Below, one piece after another: positions 53,479 through 62,077 of a stretch of 64,000 bases of DNA. Source of the DNA: an uncultured Croceitalea sp. Its GTDB lineage: Bacteria > Bacteroidota > Bacteroidia > Flavobacteriales > Flavobacteriaceae. The DNA is taken from assembly GCA_947494805.1 (NCBI GenBank), contig CANLWK010000001.1, positions 124,001-188,000 on the forward strand, written 5' to 3'. The position numbers and the translations under genes are program-made. Below the pieces are notes generated by a model. That model made no database searches. It was given only the letters and a program-made list of their open reading frames with translations, and was not told the DNA's origin. The number at the start of each line of letters is the position of its first letter. The first letter of the stretch is position 1.

Positions 53479-53829
53479 ATGAAGAAAATTGTTTTTGTTT
53501 TAGCGATGCTTTTTGCAGTAAGTATATCTGCACAAACGATAAAGCCCAAATTTGAAAAAGAAGGTAAACAGGTAAAAGCTACCTATTTTCACGATAATGG
53601 TGAAGTGGCACAAACTGGTTATTTGTTGAACGGTGAGTTGCATGGTCAGTGGTATATGTACAATGTAGAAGGCAAGAAAATTGCAACAGGTCGCTATCAA
53701 AATGGCAAAAGAACAGGCAAATGGTTCTTTTGGAAGGGTGATATTTTAAAAGAAGTTGATTTTCAAGATAATCGTATTGCCTATGTAAAAAATTGGAACC
53801 AGTCAGAAGTAGTTTCTGTAAATAAATAA
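53479..53829 (+). CDS. Secreted MORN-repeat protein (YwqK-like)
   Basis: A 116-residue protein with a Sec signal peptide (MKKIVFVLAMLFAVSISAQ). The rest is built from three or four MORN-like strand pairs: KATYFHDNGEVAQTGYLLNGE, LHGQWYMYNVEGKKIATGRYQNGK, RTGKWFFWKGDILKEVDFQDN. These match the toxin-antitoxin system YwqK family antitoxin annotation, although no toxin gene is adjacent. The ATG at 53479 starts the signal peptide; an ATG seven codons upstream is less likely. The gene has its own promoter region with LytTR-like repeats and a strong terminator. Role unknown. Confidence 0.85.
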   Translation: MKKIVFVLAMLFAVSISAQTIKPKFEKEGKQVKATYFHDNGEVAQTGYLLNGELHGQWYMYNVEGKKIATGRYQNGKRTGKWFFWKGDILKEVDFQDNRIAYVKNWNQSEVVSVNK

Positions 53830-53848
53830 TGTTCCATATCTATTTAAG

Positions 53849-53881
53849 AAAAAGCCCCGACGTTAACGTCGGGGCTTTTTT
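53849..53881 (+). terminator. Strong Rho-independent terminator
   Basis: Stem GCCCCGACGTT/AACGTCGGGGC, with A4 before and T7 after, 20 bp beyond the MORN stop codon. It can also end leftward transcription. Confidence 0.92.
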
Positions 53882-53936
53882 GTTTTAATGCAAGTTCGGT
53901 ATGCAACCAGGTATTAGAACTATAGGTATTGCCTCT

Positions 53937-53995
53937 TTGAGCGTAGTCGAGAAATCTTAAAACAATAAGTTCTAATTGGTCTCGATTGCGTTCAA
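53937..53995. repeat. Degenerate inverted-repeat element (REP-like)
   Basis: TTGAGCGTAGTCGAGA (53937-53952) and TCTCGATTGCGTTCAA (53980-53995) are inverted copies matching at 13 of 16 bases, 27 bp apart. The sequence family (GAGCGyAGTCGAGA with its complement) is a common intergenic repeat in Bacteroidota genomes. The copy here has several mismatches. Confidence 0.5.
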
Positions 53996-54070
53996 CCTGA
54001 CGGGGGCCATATTACCCATGTTAATGTCAGGTCAAACACATGTTGTTCTTAGTCCAAGCCCATACTTAAA

Positions 54071-57000
54071 TTACGCTGCAATATCGAGGCTTTTATCTTT
54101 CGATTTTTCTGATGTGTGGCTACCGCGTAGACGAATCTTTATACGATATATGATATTAAAGAGTACTGGTACAATAATCAATGTCAAAAAAGTAGCTACA
54201 ATAAGTCCGAAAATTACGGTCCAAGCCAAAGGACCCCAAAAGATAACGTTATCGCCACCCATATAAATATTAGGGTCAAAATTTGAGAACAGTGAAAAGA
54301 AATCAATGTTCAGCCCAATAGCCAATGGTATCAAACCTAAAACCGTCGTAATCGCCGTTAAAATTACAGGACGTAAACGCGCTTTACCACCTTTGATGAT
54401 AATTTCGGTGACCTCATCGCGAGTAAGTAAATCTTTGTCATCTAGATTTAAGTTCACCTTTTTACGATCAATTAATATTTGGGTATAATCGAGTAGGACC
54501 ACACCATTGTTCACCACAATACCTGCCAATGAGATAATACCCATCATGGTCATAAGAATAACGAAAGGCCATCCTGTAATCATTAATCCTCCAAAGACAC
54601 CTATAAAACTTAAGAAGATGGCAATCATAATTATCAATGGTTTTGAGATACCGCCAAATTGAAAAATTAAGATTAACATAATCAATCCCAATCCGGAGAA
54701 AAAGGCTCCGACCAAAAACTGCATCTGTTTGTTCTGTTCTTCGATTTCGCCTGTATAATCAACCTTCACACCTGCGGGAATGCCATCATAGTTTTCCATT
54801 TCTTGCTTGACCTGGTCCACTACGGCGGCAGGATTTCCGCCAGCTTTTAATCCTGAGTATACGGTTACAACACGGTTACCGTTTTTGTGTTTAATGGCAC
54901 TAAAGCCTGAAGAATTACGCTGACGTGCCACTGAAGATACAGGAACCTCTTTGATTTGCCCGCTCGCTTGGTCCCTAAAAATGATGTTTTGGTTAAAGAG
55001 TGCGTTTTTATCATAGCGTAGATTACTGTTAAAGCGTACATTGATGTCATAATCTTCTCCGTCTTTTTTGAAGACGCCCGCTTTTTCACCAAAAAGTGAA
55101 CGACGCAGTTGTTGCCCTACTTGCCCTACGGCCACACCTAGTTCACCTGCCTTTTCACGATCAACAATGACCTGCATCGACGGTTTGCTCTTATTGACAT
55201 CTAACTTTAATTCTTCAATGAAAGCAATATTTTTAGTGTTCAGATAGTTGCGGATGTCTTCGCCAACATTGATTAGCTGGTCATAGTTGTTCCCTTCCAG
55301 TTCAATGTTCACGGGATAACCTGCCGGTGGGCCATCTGAATTCTTTTCAACCGAAATGGAAACACCTGGGTAAATACCCGTTAGAGCTTCTTGCACCTCA
55401 CCACGCAGTTCTTCGGTATCCAAACCGTTTCTATACTTATATTCTCGCATTGATACGGTAACCTTGCCACGATGGGGCATTTCTGCCGATGAACCACCAT
55501 CGGTCTGTGGATTTCCGGCCCCTTCGCCTACTTGAGAAACTGCCGATTCTACCAAAAAGTTGTGGTCACCATCAGTGTAGGTATCGCGATTGACCACTTC
55601 ATATACCCTGTCTTCTATACTTTTGGTCAATTTATTGGTTTTTTCAATAGAAGTACCCTGCGGATATTCGATGTAGACATAAATTTCATTTGGTGTATTA
55701 TCAGGGAAGAACTCTACCTTGGTTCTTCCTGAACCTAATGACATACCAAATAACATAAACGTACCCAAAAGTAATAACACTGTGAGTCCGAAATACCAAT
55801 ATACGTTTCTGCCCCTTAAGGCATGGGTAATTCGCTTTTCATACCAGTTCTCAAAACGAACCATGGTATTCGTCTGAAAGCGGTTTGCCCATTTTTTAAG
55901 GGCATACTTATAGACCCAAAACATGATAGCGGTTACTATCATCAACGTACCCAAACCTCTGTATGGCCCACCAACTATTAAGATAAATAGACCAAGACCT
56001 GCCATGATACCTGTGGTACGAATCAATTTCTTTACAGGAATTACTTTTTCACCCAGCTCCATAAATTGTGAAACGAGCATCGAGTTCATGAAAATCGCGA
56101 CAAATAAGGAAGACCCCAACACCACTGAAAGCGTTATCGGGAAGAAAATCATGAACTGCCCAAAAATACCGGGCCATAAACCAAGGGGCACGAATGCAGC
56201 TACAGTAGTTACTGTTGATATGATAATTGGGAATGCAATTTCACCGATACCTTTTTTTGCCGCTTCGGTTCTGGACATGCCCTCACTCATCAATCGATAT
56301 ACATTTTCAACAACCACGATTCCGTTGTCGACCAACATACCAAGTCCCATGATCATACCAAATAGAATCATAGTGTTCAGCGTATAGCCGAACAAGTTCA
56401 AGATCATGAATGACATGAACATTGACATGGGTATGGCGAAACCAACAAATAGCGCATTTCTAAACCCTAAAAAGAACATTAATACGGTCACCACCAGTAA
56501 AATACCAAAGATGATATTGTTCACTAAATCGTCAACTTGATTTAGTGTTCTATCTGACGAATCGTTGGCGACAGAAATATTGAGTTCGGCAGGGTAGTAA
56601 TTGGCTTGTGCCTCTTTGATAAGCTCGCGAATTTTTTTGGTCGCTGCGATAGTGTTCTTGCCAGAACGCTTTTTAATGTCAAGCATCACAACACTACTGC
56701 CAAATTCTCTCGCGAAAGTGGTTTTGTCCTCTTCATCAAAAGTAACAGTGGCAATATCCTTAAGATAAACTGCACCATTTTCAGACTTTACCACAAAACT
56801 TTCAAGTTCTGCTGGATTTTCAACTTCTCCTAAAACACGAATGGTACGTCGTTGTTCGGTGGTTTTGATGTTACCGGCCGATATGGTTGTATTTCCATTC
56901 CCTATAGCATTGATGACATCTTGAAAACTGATTTTGGCAGCCATCATTTTATAAATGTCAACGGCAACTTCAACCTCTTTTTCTTGTGCTCCGCGAATAT

Positions 57001-57568
57001 CTACTTCCTTGATTTCTGGAAGGTTCTCAATTTCATCCTCTAAATATTCGGCGTATTCCTTTAGCTTTTCTACAGGATAATCTCCAGTAAAATTGACATT
57101 CATTATGGGGAAAGACTCTGCCAAGTTAAGGTCAAAAACATCAGGTTCAACTTTGGCGCCGTTGAAGGTGGGCCAGTCTTCACCGGCCTTTTCACCATCC
57201 ACTTCGTCTTTTACCTTTTGCTTTGCCTGTTCAACAGTGATATCCTCATCAAATTCAACTGTGATAATGGAATAATCTTCTTGTGAAGTAGAGGTAATCT
57301 CTACAACATTACTTACATTTTTAAGCTTGTCTTCCAACGGGTCGGTCACCAATCGTTCAATATCTTCAGCGGTATTACCAGGATATGGTGTGCTGATGTA
57401 TATCTTGGTTTCGACAATTTCAGGATAATCTTCACGGGGCATTGCCTGATAACCCAAAAATCCAATGTAGAGAAACAAGGCGATCATTACATAAATGACC
57501 GACGGGTTGTCAATTGCCCAAGAGGAGAATCTAAACTCTTTATTGACGTTTTTTTGCTGCTTACTCAT
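54071..57568 (-). CDS. RND efflux transporter permease subunit
   Basis: An 1165-residue inner-membrane pump with the AcrB/HAE1-like pattern: N-terminal helix (PSVIYVMIALFLYIGFLGYQAMPREDYPE), two large periplasmic loops and 12 helices. TM4 shows LGMLVDNGIVVVENVYRLM with the proton-relay Asp, and the second half has the matching GIVVNNGVVLLDYTQ, where Asp is replaced by Asn as is usual. It exports hydrophobic compounds or lipids across the cell envelope with an adaptor and a TolC channel. It is the last gene of the TetR-TolC-adaptor-permease operon and overlaps the adaptor gene by 8 bp. Substrate unknown. Confidence 0.95.
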   Translation of the reverse strand: MSKQQKNVNKEFRFSSWAIDNPSVIYVMIALFLYIGFLGYQAMPREDYPEIVETKIYISTPYPGNTAEDIERLVTDPLEDKLKNVSNVVEITSTSQEDYSIITVEFDEDITVEQAKQKVKDEVDGEKAGEDWPTFNGAKVEPDVFDLNLAESFPIMNVNFTGDYPVEKLKEYAEYLEDEIENLPEIKEVDIRGAQEKEVEVAVDIYKMMAAKISFQDVINAIGNGNTTISAGNIKTTEQRRTIRVLGEVENPAELESFVVKSENGAVYLKDIATVTFDEEDKTTFAREFGSSVVMLDIKKRSGKNTIAATKKIRELIKEAQANYYPAELNISVANDSSDRTLNQVDDLVNNIIFGILLVVTVLMFFLGFRNALFVGFAIPMSMFMSFMILNLFGYTLNTMILFGMIMGLGMLVDNGIVVVENVYRLMSEGMSRTEAAKKGIGEIAFPIIISTVTTVAAFVPLGLWPGIFGQFMIFFPITLSVVLGSSLFVAIFMNSMLVSQFMELGEKVIPVKKLIRTTGIMAGLGLFILIVGGPYRGLGTLMIVTAIMFWVYKYALKKWANRFQTNTMVRFENWYEKRITHALRGRNVYWYFGLTVLLLLGTFMLFGMSLGSGRTKVEFFPDNTPNEIYVYIEYPQGTSIEKTNKLTKSIEDRVYEVVNRDTYTDGDHNFLVESAVSQVGEGAGNPQTDGGSSAEMPHRGKVTVSMREYKYRNGLDTEELRGEVQEALTGIYPGVSISVEKNSDGPPAGYPVNIELEGNNYDQLINVGEDIRNYLNTKNIAFIEELKLDVNKSKPSMQVIVDREKAGELGVAVGQVGQQLRRSLFGEKAGVFKKDGEDYDINVRFNSNLRYDKNALFNQNIIFRDQASGQIKEVPVSSVARQRNSSGFSAIKHKNGNRVVTVYSGLKAGGNPAAVVDQVKQEMENYDGIPAGVKVDYTGEIEEQNKQMQFLVGAFFSGLGLIMLILIFQFGGISKPLIIMIAIFLSFIGVFGGLMITGWPFVILMTMMGIISLAGIVVNNGVVLLDYTQILIDRKKVNLNLDDKDLLTRDEVTEIIIKGGKARLRPVILTAITTVLGLIPLAIGLNIDFFSLFSNFDPNIYMGGDNVIFWGPLAWTVIFGLIVATFLTLIIVPVLFNIIYRIKIRLRGSHTSEKSKDKSLDIAA

Positions 57569-58745
57569 TTTTGTCAGAATTTAGAATTTTTACTTTTTGT
57601 CCATCTTTTACTGTTCTCGCACCTTCGTTGATCAAAAGGTCACCAGGGGCAATGCCCCCCAAAACCTCGACCTTATCTTTTTGTGTAAGTCCGGTGGTAA
57701 TTATCTGTCTTTTGATGGGTGCAATACCTTCGTCATTGGCTTTTTCTGCGACATATACATATTGCTCGCCTTCAGAGTTTTCTGAAACAATACCTTGCGG
57801 AATTAGAATGGAACTCTCATTTGTATAATCGTTCAAACTAACTTTTGCGCTTAGGTTTGGCTTGATTCTACCAGATTTGTTCGGCACGGGAATTTCGACG
57901 GTAAACGCACGGTTACTGGGATTGATAAAATTACCGGTCTGTCGTATTTTAGAGATTACCGTATCGCCCAAAACAGGGAAGAATACTTTGGCTTCTTTGC
58001 CTTCTTGTATACCACTTAAATAATTCTCAGGGACTTCGACTTCAACATACATGTCTGACAGGTTCACAATACGAAACACCTCTGACCCAGGTCCAGGACT
58101 GACCACCGTACCCTGATCTTTAATAACATCATCAATAATACCACTGAAGGGAGCCCTAATGGTCGACTTACTTACCTGGCTTTGCATTTGGGCAACAGCA
58201 CTTGATTGTGACTCATATTGACTTTTGGCCTGTAGGTACTGTATTTCAGAACCAATGTTTTGCTCCCAAAGCCTTTTTTGGCGCTCAAATGTTGTTTTTG
58301 CCAATTCGGCCTGTGTTTTCATCTGTGCCAATTGGCTTGAAAGACCACCGTCATCAATAGCGGCTAAAAGTTGTCCTTTTCTGACCTTTTGACCATCTTT
58401 TACATAAACACGATAGAGCGTACCTGCAATTTCAGGATAGATCAAGACATTCTGTTTTGTGCTGACGTCACCCTGCAGTTCTAGAAAATGGTCAAATTTT
58501 TCGTGCTTGGCCGTAATGGTTGTAACCAAGGGCAACTTTGCATTCTCATCAAGTTCTGCAATGGCAGAGTCTAAAAGTTTGATTTCTGCCTCTAGGGTTT
58601 TGTACGCTTCGGTAAGTTCATTTTTTTTCGCTCGTATTGCAGCAACATCTTGTGCGGTCAAGACATCTTCAACGCTACCCTGTGTGCCACCACCACATGA
58701 TGATAGAACGATTGTTATTATGGCGATTGCGATGATTTTTTTCAT
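57561..58745 (-). CDS. RND efflux periplasmic adaptor (membrane fusion protein)
   Basis: A 394-residue lipoprotein (IIAIAIITIVLSSCGGGTQG, lipobox LSSC) with a coiled coil early on (VAAIRAKKNELTEAYKTLEAEIKLLDSAIAEL in parts), a lipoyl/barrel-sandwich hybrid (GDVSTKQNVLIYPEIAGTLYRVYVKDGQKVRKGQLLAAIDDGG), an alpha-hairpin (TTFERQKRLWEQNIGSEIQYLQAKSQYESQ in parts) and beta-barrel domain (SKSTIRAPFSGIIDDVIKDQGTVV). It links the permease to the TolC-type channel. It starts 38 bp after the TolC gene and overlaps the permease start. Confidence 0.94.
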   Translation of the reverse strand: MKKIIAIAIITIVLSSCGGGTQGSVEDVLTAQDVAAIRAKKNELTEAYKTLEAEIKLLDSAIAELDENAKLPLVTTITAKHEKFDHFLELQGDVSTKQNVLIYPEIAGTLYRVYVKDGQKVRKGQLLAAIDDGGLSSQLAQMKTQAELAKTTFERQKRLWEQNIGSEIQYLQAKSQYESQSSAVAQMQSQVSKSTIRAPFSGIIDDVIKDQGTVVSPGPGSEVFRIVNLSDMYVEVEVPENYLSGIQEGKEAKVFFPVLGDTVISKIRQTGNFINPSNRAFTVEIPVPNKSGRIKPNLSAKVSLNDYTNESSILIPQGIVSENSEGEQYVYVAEKANDEGIAPIKRQIITTGLTQKDKVEVLGGIAPGDLLINEGARTVKDGQKVKILNSDKNE

Positions 58746-58783
58746 GATAATTGAATATTTAAAGTGACGTGCTTTGTGATTGA

Positions 58784-60145
58784 TTATTGATTTATAATGA
58801 CTTCAAGATTGGTTTTCTGGTTGATGACATCGACCATTGATTGTAGGTATTCTTGCTGGGTACTGTACAATTGTGTTTGTGCCTGACGCAGTTCAAAACT
58901 GGTCGCTAGGCCTTCGGTGTACTTGATCTGGTTTTTGTTCTCAATACGTTCGGCCAAGCCTAAATTTTGTTTCGAGGTTTCATACTCTTCAATGGCCAGA
59001 ATATATTCGCTCTTCGCAGTTTCAAGTTGTAAACGTATCTGTTCCTGTGCTTCGGTCAATTGGGTCTTGGCCTTGTCATAGGCAATTTTTGCACGCTGCG
59101 TACTTGCACTTCTGCCCAATGAACTAAAAATGGGAATGCTTAGGTCGAAGCCAAGCACTGAAGATTCAAACCATTGTTGCCCAGAACTTAGAAAGTTGAA
59201 ACTGTCGCTAAAAGAATTGCCTCCGTAATTTACAAAAGCATTTAACGTTGGCAGGGCTCTACTTTTGGCCAATTTCAACTCATAGTAACGCTGTTCGTTC
59301 AGGTTTTTGACCAATTTAAAATCTACATTGTTTTCAATGTTAAAATTTGTCTCTAACAGTGAAGGATTGATCTGTTTTTGAGTAAGTGTATCTAGATTCT
59401 CTGTAAGAATGGTGTTGTTCTCAATGGGAATGCCCATCATCAAATTCAACATTTGTAGCGTTATCTTTTCAAGTCGTTTGGCATTTTTCAATTGACTTTC
59501 GACGGTAGACAACGTAATTTGTAATTGATCCACACTTTCTTCGTCTCCCAAACCATTTTCATACACCTTTTTGGTTTCAAAAAGGTTCTTTTCCAAGGTT
59601 TCTCTATTTTTTTCAAAAATGACCACACTCTCTTGAGATAACAATACATTGCCATAGGCTTCGACCACTGCCTTACGAACGTCAAGGTCGGTCTTTTCTT
59701 TATTGTTTTGACTGTAATCGAGAAACGCTTTAGTGGCTTGTACCCCAACAATGTATGAGCCATCAAATATCTGCTGTCTTAAAGTAGCCGTTGCGGTAGC
59801 TGTTTGGGGAGGTCCAAAAACAATCGGAACAAAAGTGTCTGGGCCCTGGACGACTCCTGGCGGTAAAAATTCTTCTGGGATAAGAATTGATGGGAACTGA
59901 TTTACAGGCTGTATGAGTTGGTTTTGATAGCTGATGTCTCCCGTAATTTGCGGTAAGCCGGTTGCGATGGTTTCCCATTTTTGTTTTTGGGCATCGACAA
60001 TATCCCTATTGGCATTGATAACACTATAATTGTGTTGTAGTGCATAGGCAATTGCTTCATTCAAGCTAAAATTGTTTTTCTGTTCTTGTGCCACCACTGC
60101 TGTGAGTGATAAAAACGTAAAAATGGATGCAATGATCGTTCGCAT
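58784..60145 (-). CDS. TolC family outer-membrane efflux protein
   Basis: A 453-residue protein with a signal peptide (MRTIIASIFTFLSLTAVVAQ) and the two OEP repeats of long helices and short strands: NFSLNEAIAYALQHNYSVINANRD at the start, ATATLRQQIFDGSYIVGVQATKAFLDYSQ, and the second repeat with VLGFDLSIPIFSSLGRSASTQRAKIAYDKA (in parts). It forms the trimeric exit duct for the RND pump. Its ATG directly abuts the TetR stop codon (60145/60146), so the repressor and the pump are made from one transcript. Confidence 0.95.
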   Translation of the reverse strand: MRTIIASIFTFLSLTAVVAQEQKNNFSLNEAIAYALQHNYSVINANRDIVDAQKQKWETIATGLPQITGDISYQNQLIQPVNQFPSILIPEEFLPPGVVQGPDTFVPIVFGPPQTATATATLRQQIFDGSYIVGVQATKAFLDYSQNNKEKTDLDVRKAVVEAYGNVLLSQESVVIFEKNRETLEKNLFETKKVYENGLGDEESVDQLQITLSTVESQLKNAKRLEKITLQMLNLMMGIPIENNTILTENLDTLTQKQINPSLLETNFNIENNVDFKLVKNLNEQRYYELKLAKSRALPTLNAFVNYGGNSFSDSFNFLSSGQQWFESSVLGFDLSIPIFSSLGRSASTQRAKIAYDKAKTQLTEAQEQIRLQLETAKSEYILAIEEYETSKQNLGLAERIENKNQIKYTEGLATSFELRQAQTQLYSTQQEYLQSMVDVINQKTNLEVIINQ

Positions 60146-60751
60146 TTATTCTTGGTTTGAATTGATGATGTTGTTCAATATTTTTCTTCCTTTAGGGGTG
60201 ACAATACCCCTAAGGTGATATTCTAAATAATGGTCCATTAGATTTCTTACGGTGAACATGGTATTCGGAAAAAGACGTGAATCTTTGATGCTGGTTACTC
60301 CTGAAAAGTAGATACGCACTACAAATTCGATATTAAGGTTTTCACGGTAAATGCCCATTTCAATGCCCCTTTTCACATTGTCCTTGACGCAGTCTTGCAT
60401 CACTTCAAATTGTCTTTTTCTTAGGTTATGGTGAACCGTGGGGTAATACTTTTGCAATTGGAATTCGGGCGATGAGGCTTCATTTTTTAGATGGACCATC
60501 ACCAAACGTTTGATTTCATAAATCTCTTCGATGGGGTTTTTACCAAGTGCACAGATTTCATCAATACCATTGGAAATGGACATAAAGAGGTTCATGGTAC
60601 TTTCTTGAACCAGTTTGGTCTTGTTCTCAAAATGAGAATAAATGGTCTTTTTTGATATGCCCATTTCATTGGCCAGATCATCCATAGTGACACTCTTGAA
60701 ACCAAGGTTTAAAAAAAGGTCTGTGGCCGTATGTAGTATTTTTTCCCGCAT
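60146..60751 (-). CDS. TetR/AcrR family repressor of the efflux operon
   Basis: A 201-residue regulator. The N-terminal helix-turn-helix (MREKILHTATDLFLNLGFKS, VTMDDLANEMGISKKTIYSHFENKTKLV) is typical of the family, followed by a helical ligand domain. I chose the ATG at 60751; the frame is open 13 codons further but that stretch overlaps the -7 box. Upstream lies a 10-bp-arm palindrome inside the promoter (60773-60802), a likely autorepressor site. The gene is the first of the four-gene operon, so pump and repressor rise together. Confidence 0.93.
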   Translation of the reverse strand: MREKILHTATDLFLNLGFKSVTMDDLANEMGISKKTIYSHFENKTKLVQESTMNLFMSISNGIDEICALGKNPIEEIYEIKRLVMVHLKNEASSPEFQLQKYYPTVHHNLRKRQFEVMQDCVKDNVKRGIEMGIYRENLNIEFVVRIYFSGVTSIKDSRLFPNTMFTVRNLMDHYLEYHLRGIVTPKGRKILNNIINSNQE

Positions 60752-60761
60752 AAACGAAGGG

Positions 60762-60790
60762 CAAATGTAACATGGAAACTTTAAAAACAA
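60762..60790 (-). promoter_or_regulatory. Promoter of the TetR-RND operon
   Basis: Leftward TACATTTG (60762-60769), a perfect -7 box, with TTG 18 bp upstream (60788-60790). The ATG is 11 bp downstream of the box. The 60773-60802 palindrome covers the -33 element and the spacer. Confidence 0.6.
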
Positions 60791-60802
60791 TAAAAGTTTC
60801 CA
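60773..60802. promoter_or_regulatory. Palindromic operator, probable TetR site
   Basis: TGGAAACTTT (60773-60782) and AAAGTTTCCA (60793-60802) form a perfect 10-bp inverted repeat with a 10-bp spacer. The overlap with the promoter makes repression by the adjacent TetR protein likely. Confidence 0.65.
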
Positions 60803-60961
60803 AAGTTTTACAATTTTTTAACCATTCGTTAGATTTCGTCGTCATTTGGTATGTTCAGGTTGGGTCTTAACTGGCCATTATTAAATGGTGCTACCCTTTT
60901 GTTGCTTAGGCTCCAAAAAAATGCTTTGTACTGATATCGGCTTTTTTTCTGGCCTGAATTG

Positions 60962-61390
60962 TTAGTTTTCTTTGCCATTTGTCTCGTTTTCTTGCTTCAT
61001 TCGTTCTACATAGGCTTTAAATGCCTTTTCACCCTCTTCGTTCCAGAATTGGTCGTAAAATTTCCATTCTGAAAAGTCATTTCGCATGGGACCACATTTC
61101 TTTGAAAATTGTTTCTGTTTTGATTTTTTGTTCTGGCTTGGTCCATTTCCGGATCCAAACCCAAAAAATATCTTGGCCAATACCAATACACCTACTGCTT
61201 GCCAGTAACTCACTGTTGGCAAGCCGAAAAGCTCGGGCATGAGCCAATTCCATAAACGCATGACCACATAGCCTATTAAAAAGGCCAGTACCAAGGCCAA
61301 GACTATAAAGAAGATGACCTTGACTATTTTGGTCACATAGTACTTCACTTTGTTTTCAACTTCTTTTTCCATTTGTTTTTTATAATCCAT
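60962..61390 (-). CDS. Small membrane protein, co-transcribed with ECF sigma factor
   Basis: A 142-residue protein with an N-terminal amphipathic, basic and acidic segment (MDYKKQMEKEVENKVKYYV), two membrane helices (IFFIVLALVLAFLIGYVVM, about 31-49, and SYWQAVGVLVLAKIFFGFG, about 80-99) and a cytoplasmic, Lys/Glu-rich tail with KCGPMRNDF. No anti-sigma zinc motif (HxxxCxxC) is seen. It follows the sigma gene by 10 bp in the same direction, which makes it a candidate membrane regulator of that sigma factor; this is inference. Same-direction neighbours of this type are common beside ECF genes in Bacteroidota. Confidence 0.7.
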   Translation of the reverse strand: MDYKKQMEKEVENKVKYYVTKIVKVIFFIVLALVLAFLIGYVVMRLWNWLMPELFGLPTVSYWQAVGVLVLAKIFFGFGSGNGPSQNKKSKQKQFSKKCGPMRNDFSEWKFYDQFWNEEGEKAFKAYVERMKQENETNGKEN

Positions 61391-61400
61391 GATGATGCTT

Positions 61401-61934
61401 TTAGTGTTTTATATCTGCTTCTAGTTTTTTTAGTAATATTGATATTGCCCTATGCCTTCTTGACATTAAAGTGCCTTGCGGAATTCCTGTTTCCGCCGAA
61501 ATCTCCCTATAACTATATCCTTCAAAATCAACGGCCAAAATAATATCGCGATAAGGTGTTTTGAGCTCGTTTATAGATGTTTTGAGATTTGCTTTTAATT
61601 TTTCGGGATACACTCTTGCAGAGTCTCCGTAAAATGATTCTGTGAATTCGGTCCAAAGCGTTTCTACGGTTTTTTCATCATAAATACGCTCTTTTCGAAC
61701 CCGCATTACGTCAATGATTCTATTGCGAATGGCATTGTAGACAAAACCACCGATATTGTTTATGGGCAATGCGTCTAAAGGCCTTGAGAAAATGCGCAAG
61801 GCAACATCCTGAATAATATCTTCAGCGTCACTTTCGGTCGTATGTTCAATTTTAGAACGTACGTAACCTTTGAGCGACTGATATTCTTCGGCAAAGAAAT
61901 CATTCAGTTGATTGTTGTTTTTATTGGCTGCCAT
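61401..61934 (-). CDS. ECF RNA polymerase sigma factor
   Basis: A 177-residue ECF sigma factor. Sigma-2 (residues 10-85) reads FAEEYQSLKGYVRSKI, DAEDIIQDVALRIFSRPL, NAIRNRIIDVMRVRKER. Sigma-4 (about 115-170) reads LKTPYRDIILAVDFEGYSYREISAETGIPQGTLMSRRHRAI. There is no C-terminal extension, unlike the ECF42 protein at 1613. It probably responds to envelope stress with the membrane protein encoded next, since the two are 10 bp apart. Target promoters are unknown. Confidence 0.93.
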   Translation of the reverse strand: MAANKNNNQLNDFFAEEYQSLKGYVRSKIEHTTESDAEDIIQDVALRIFSRPLDALPINNIGGFVYNAIRNRIIDVMRVRKERIYDEKTVETLWTEFTESFYGDSARVYPEKLKANLKTSINELKTPYRDIILAVDFEGYSYREISAETGIPQGTLMSRRHRAISILLKKLEADIKH

Positions 61935-62077
61935 TTACAGATTTTCTCTGGTCTTCATTGTTAAAGACGATGAAATTCAAATCCATTGCATTTTTTTGAA
62001 ATAAAATGATTTTTCTATTCGACTACAATCAATGCTATTTGTAACAATGGCTGTATTTTTGGGCAAAATACTCGTAC

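Noticed and set aside
53479-53829. YwqK-like protein as part of a toxin-antitoxin pair
   Set aside because: No adjacent toxin gene; the protein has a secretion signal, its own promoter and its own terminator.
60822-60855. Third LytTR-like repeat (CCATTCGTTAG with a copy 20 bp later)
   Set aside because: Only about seven of 11 bases match, the spacing is 20 rather than 21 bp, and no rightward gene follows.
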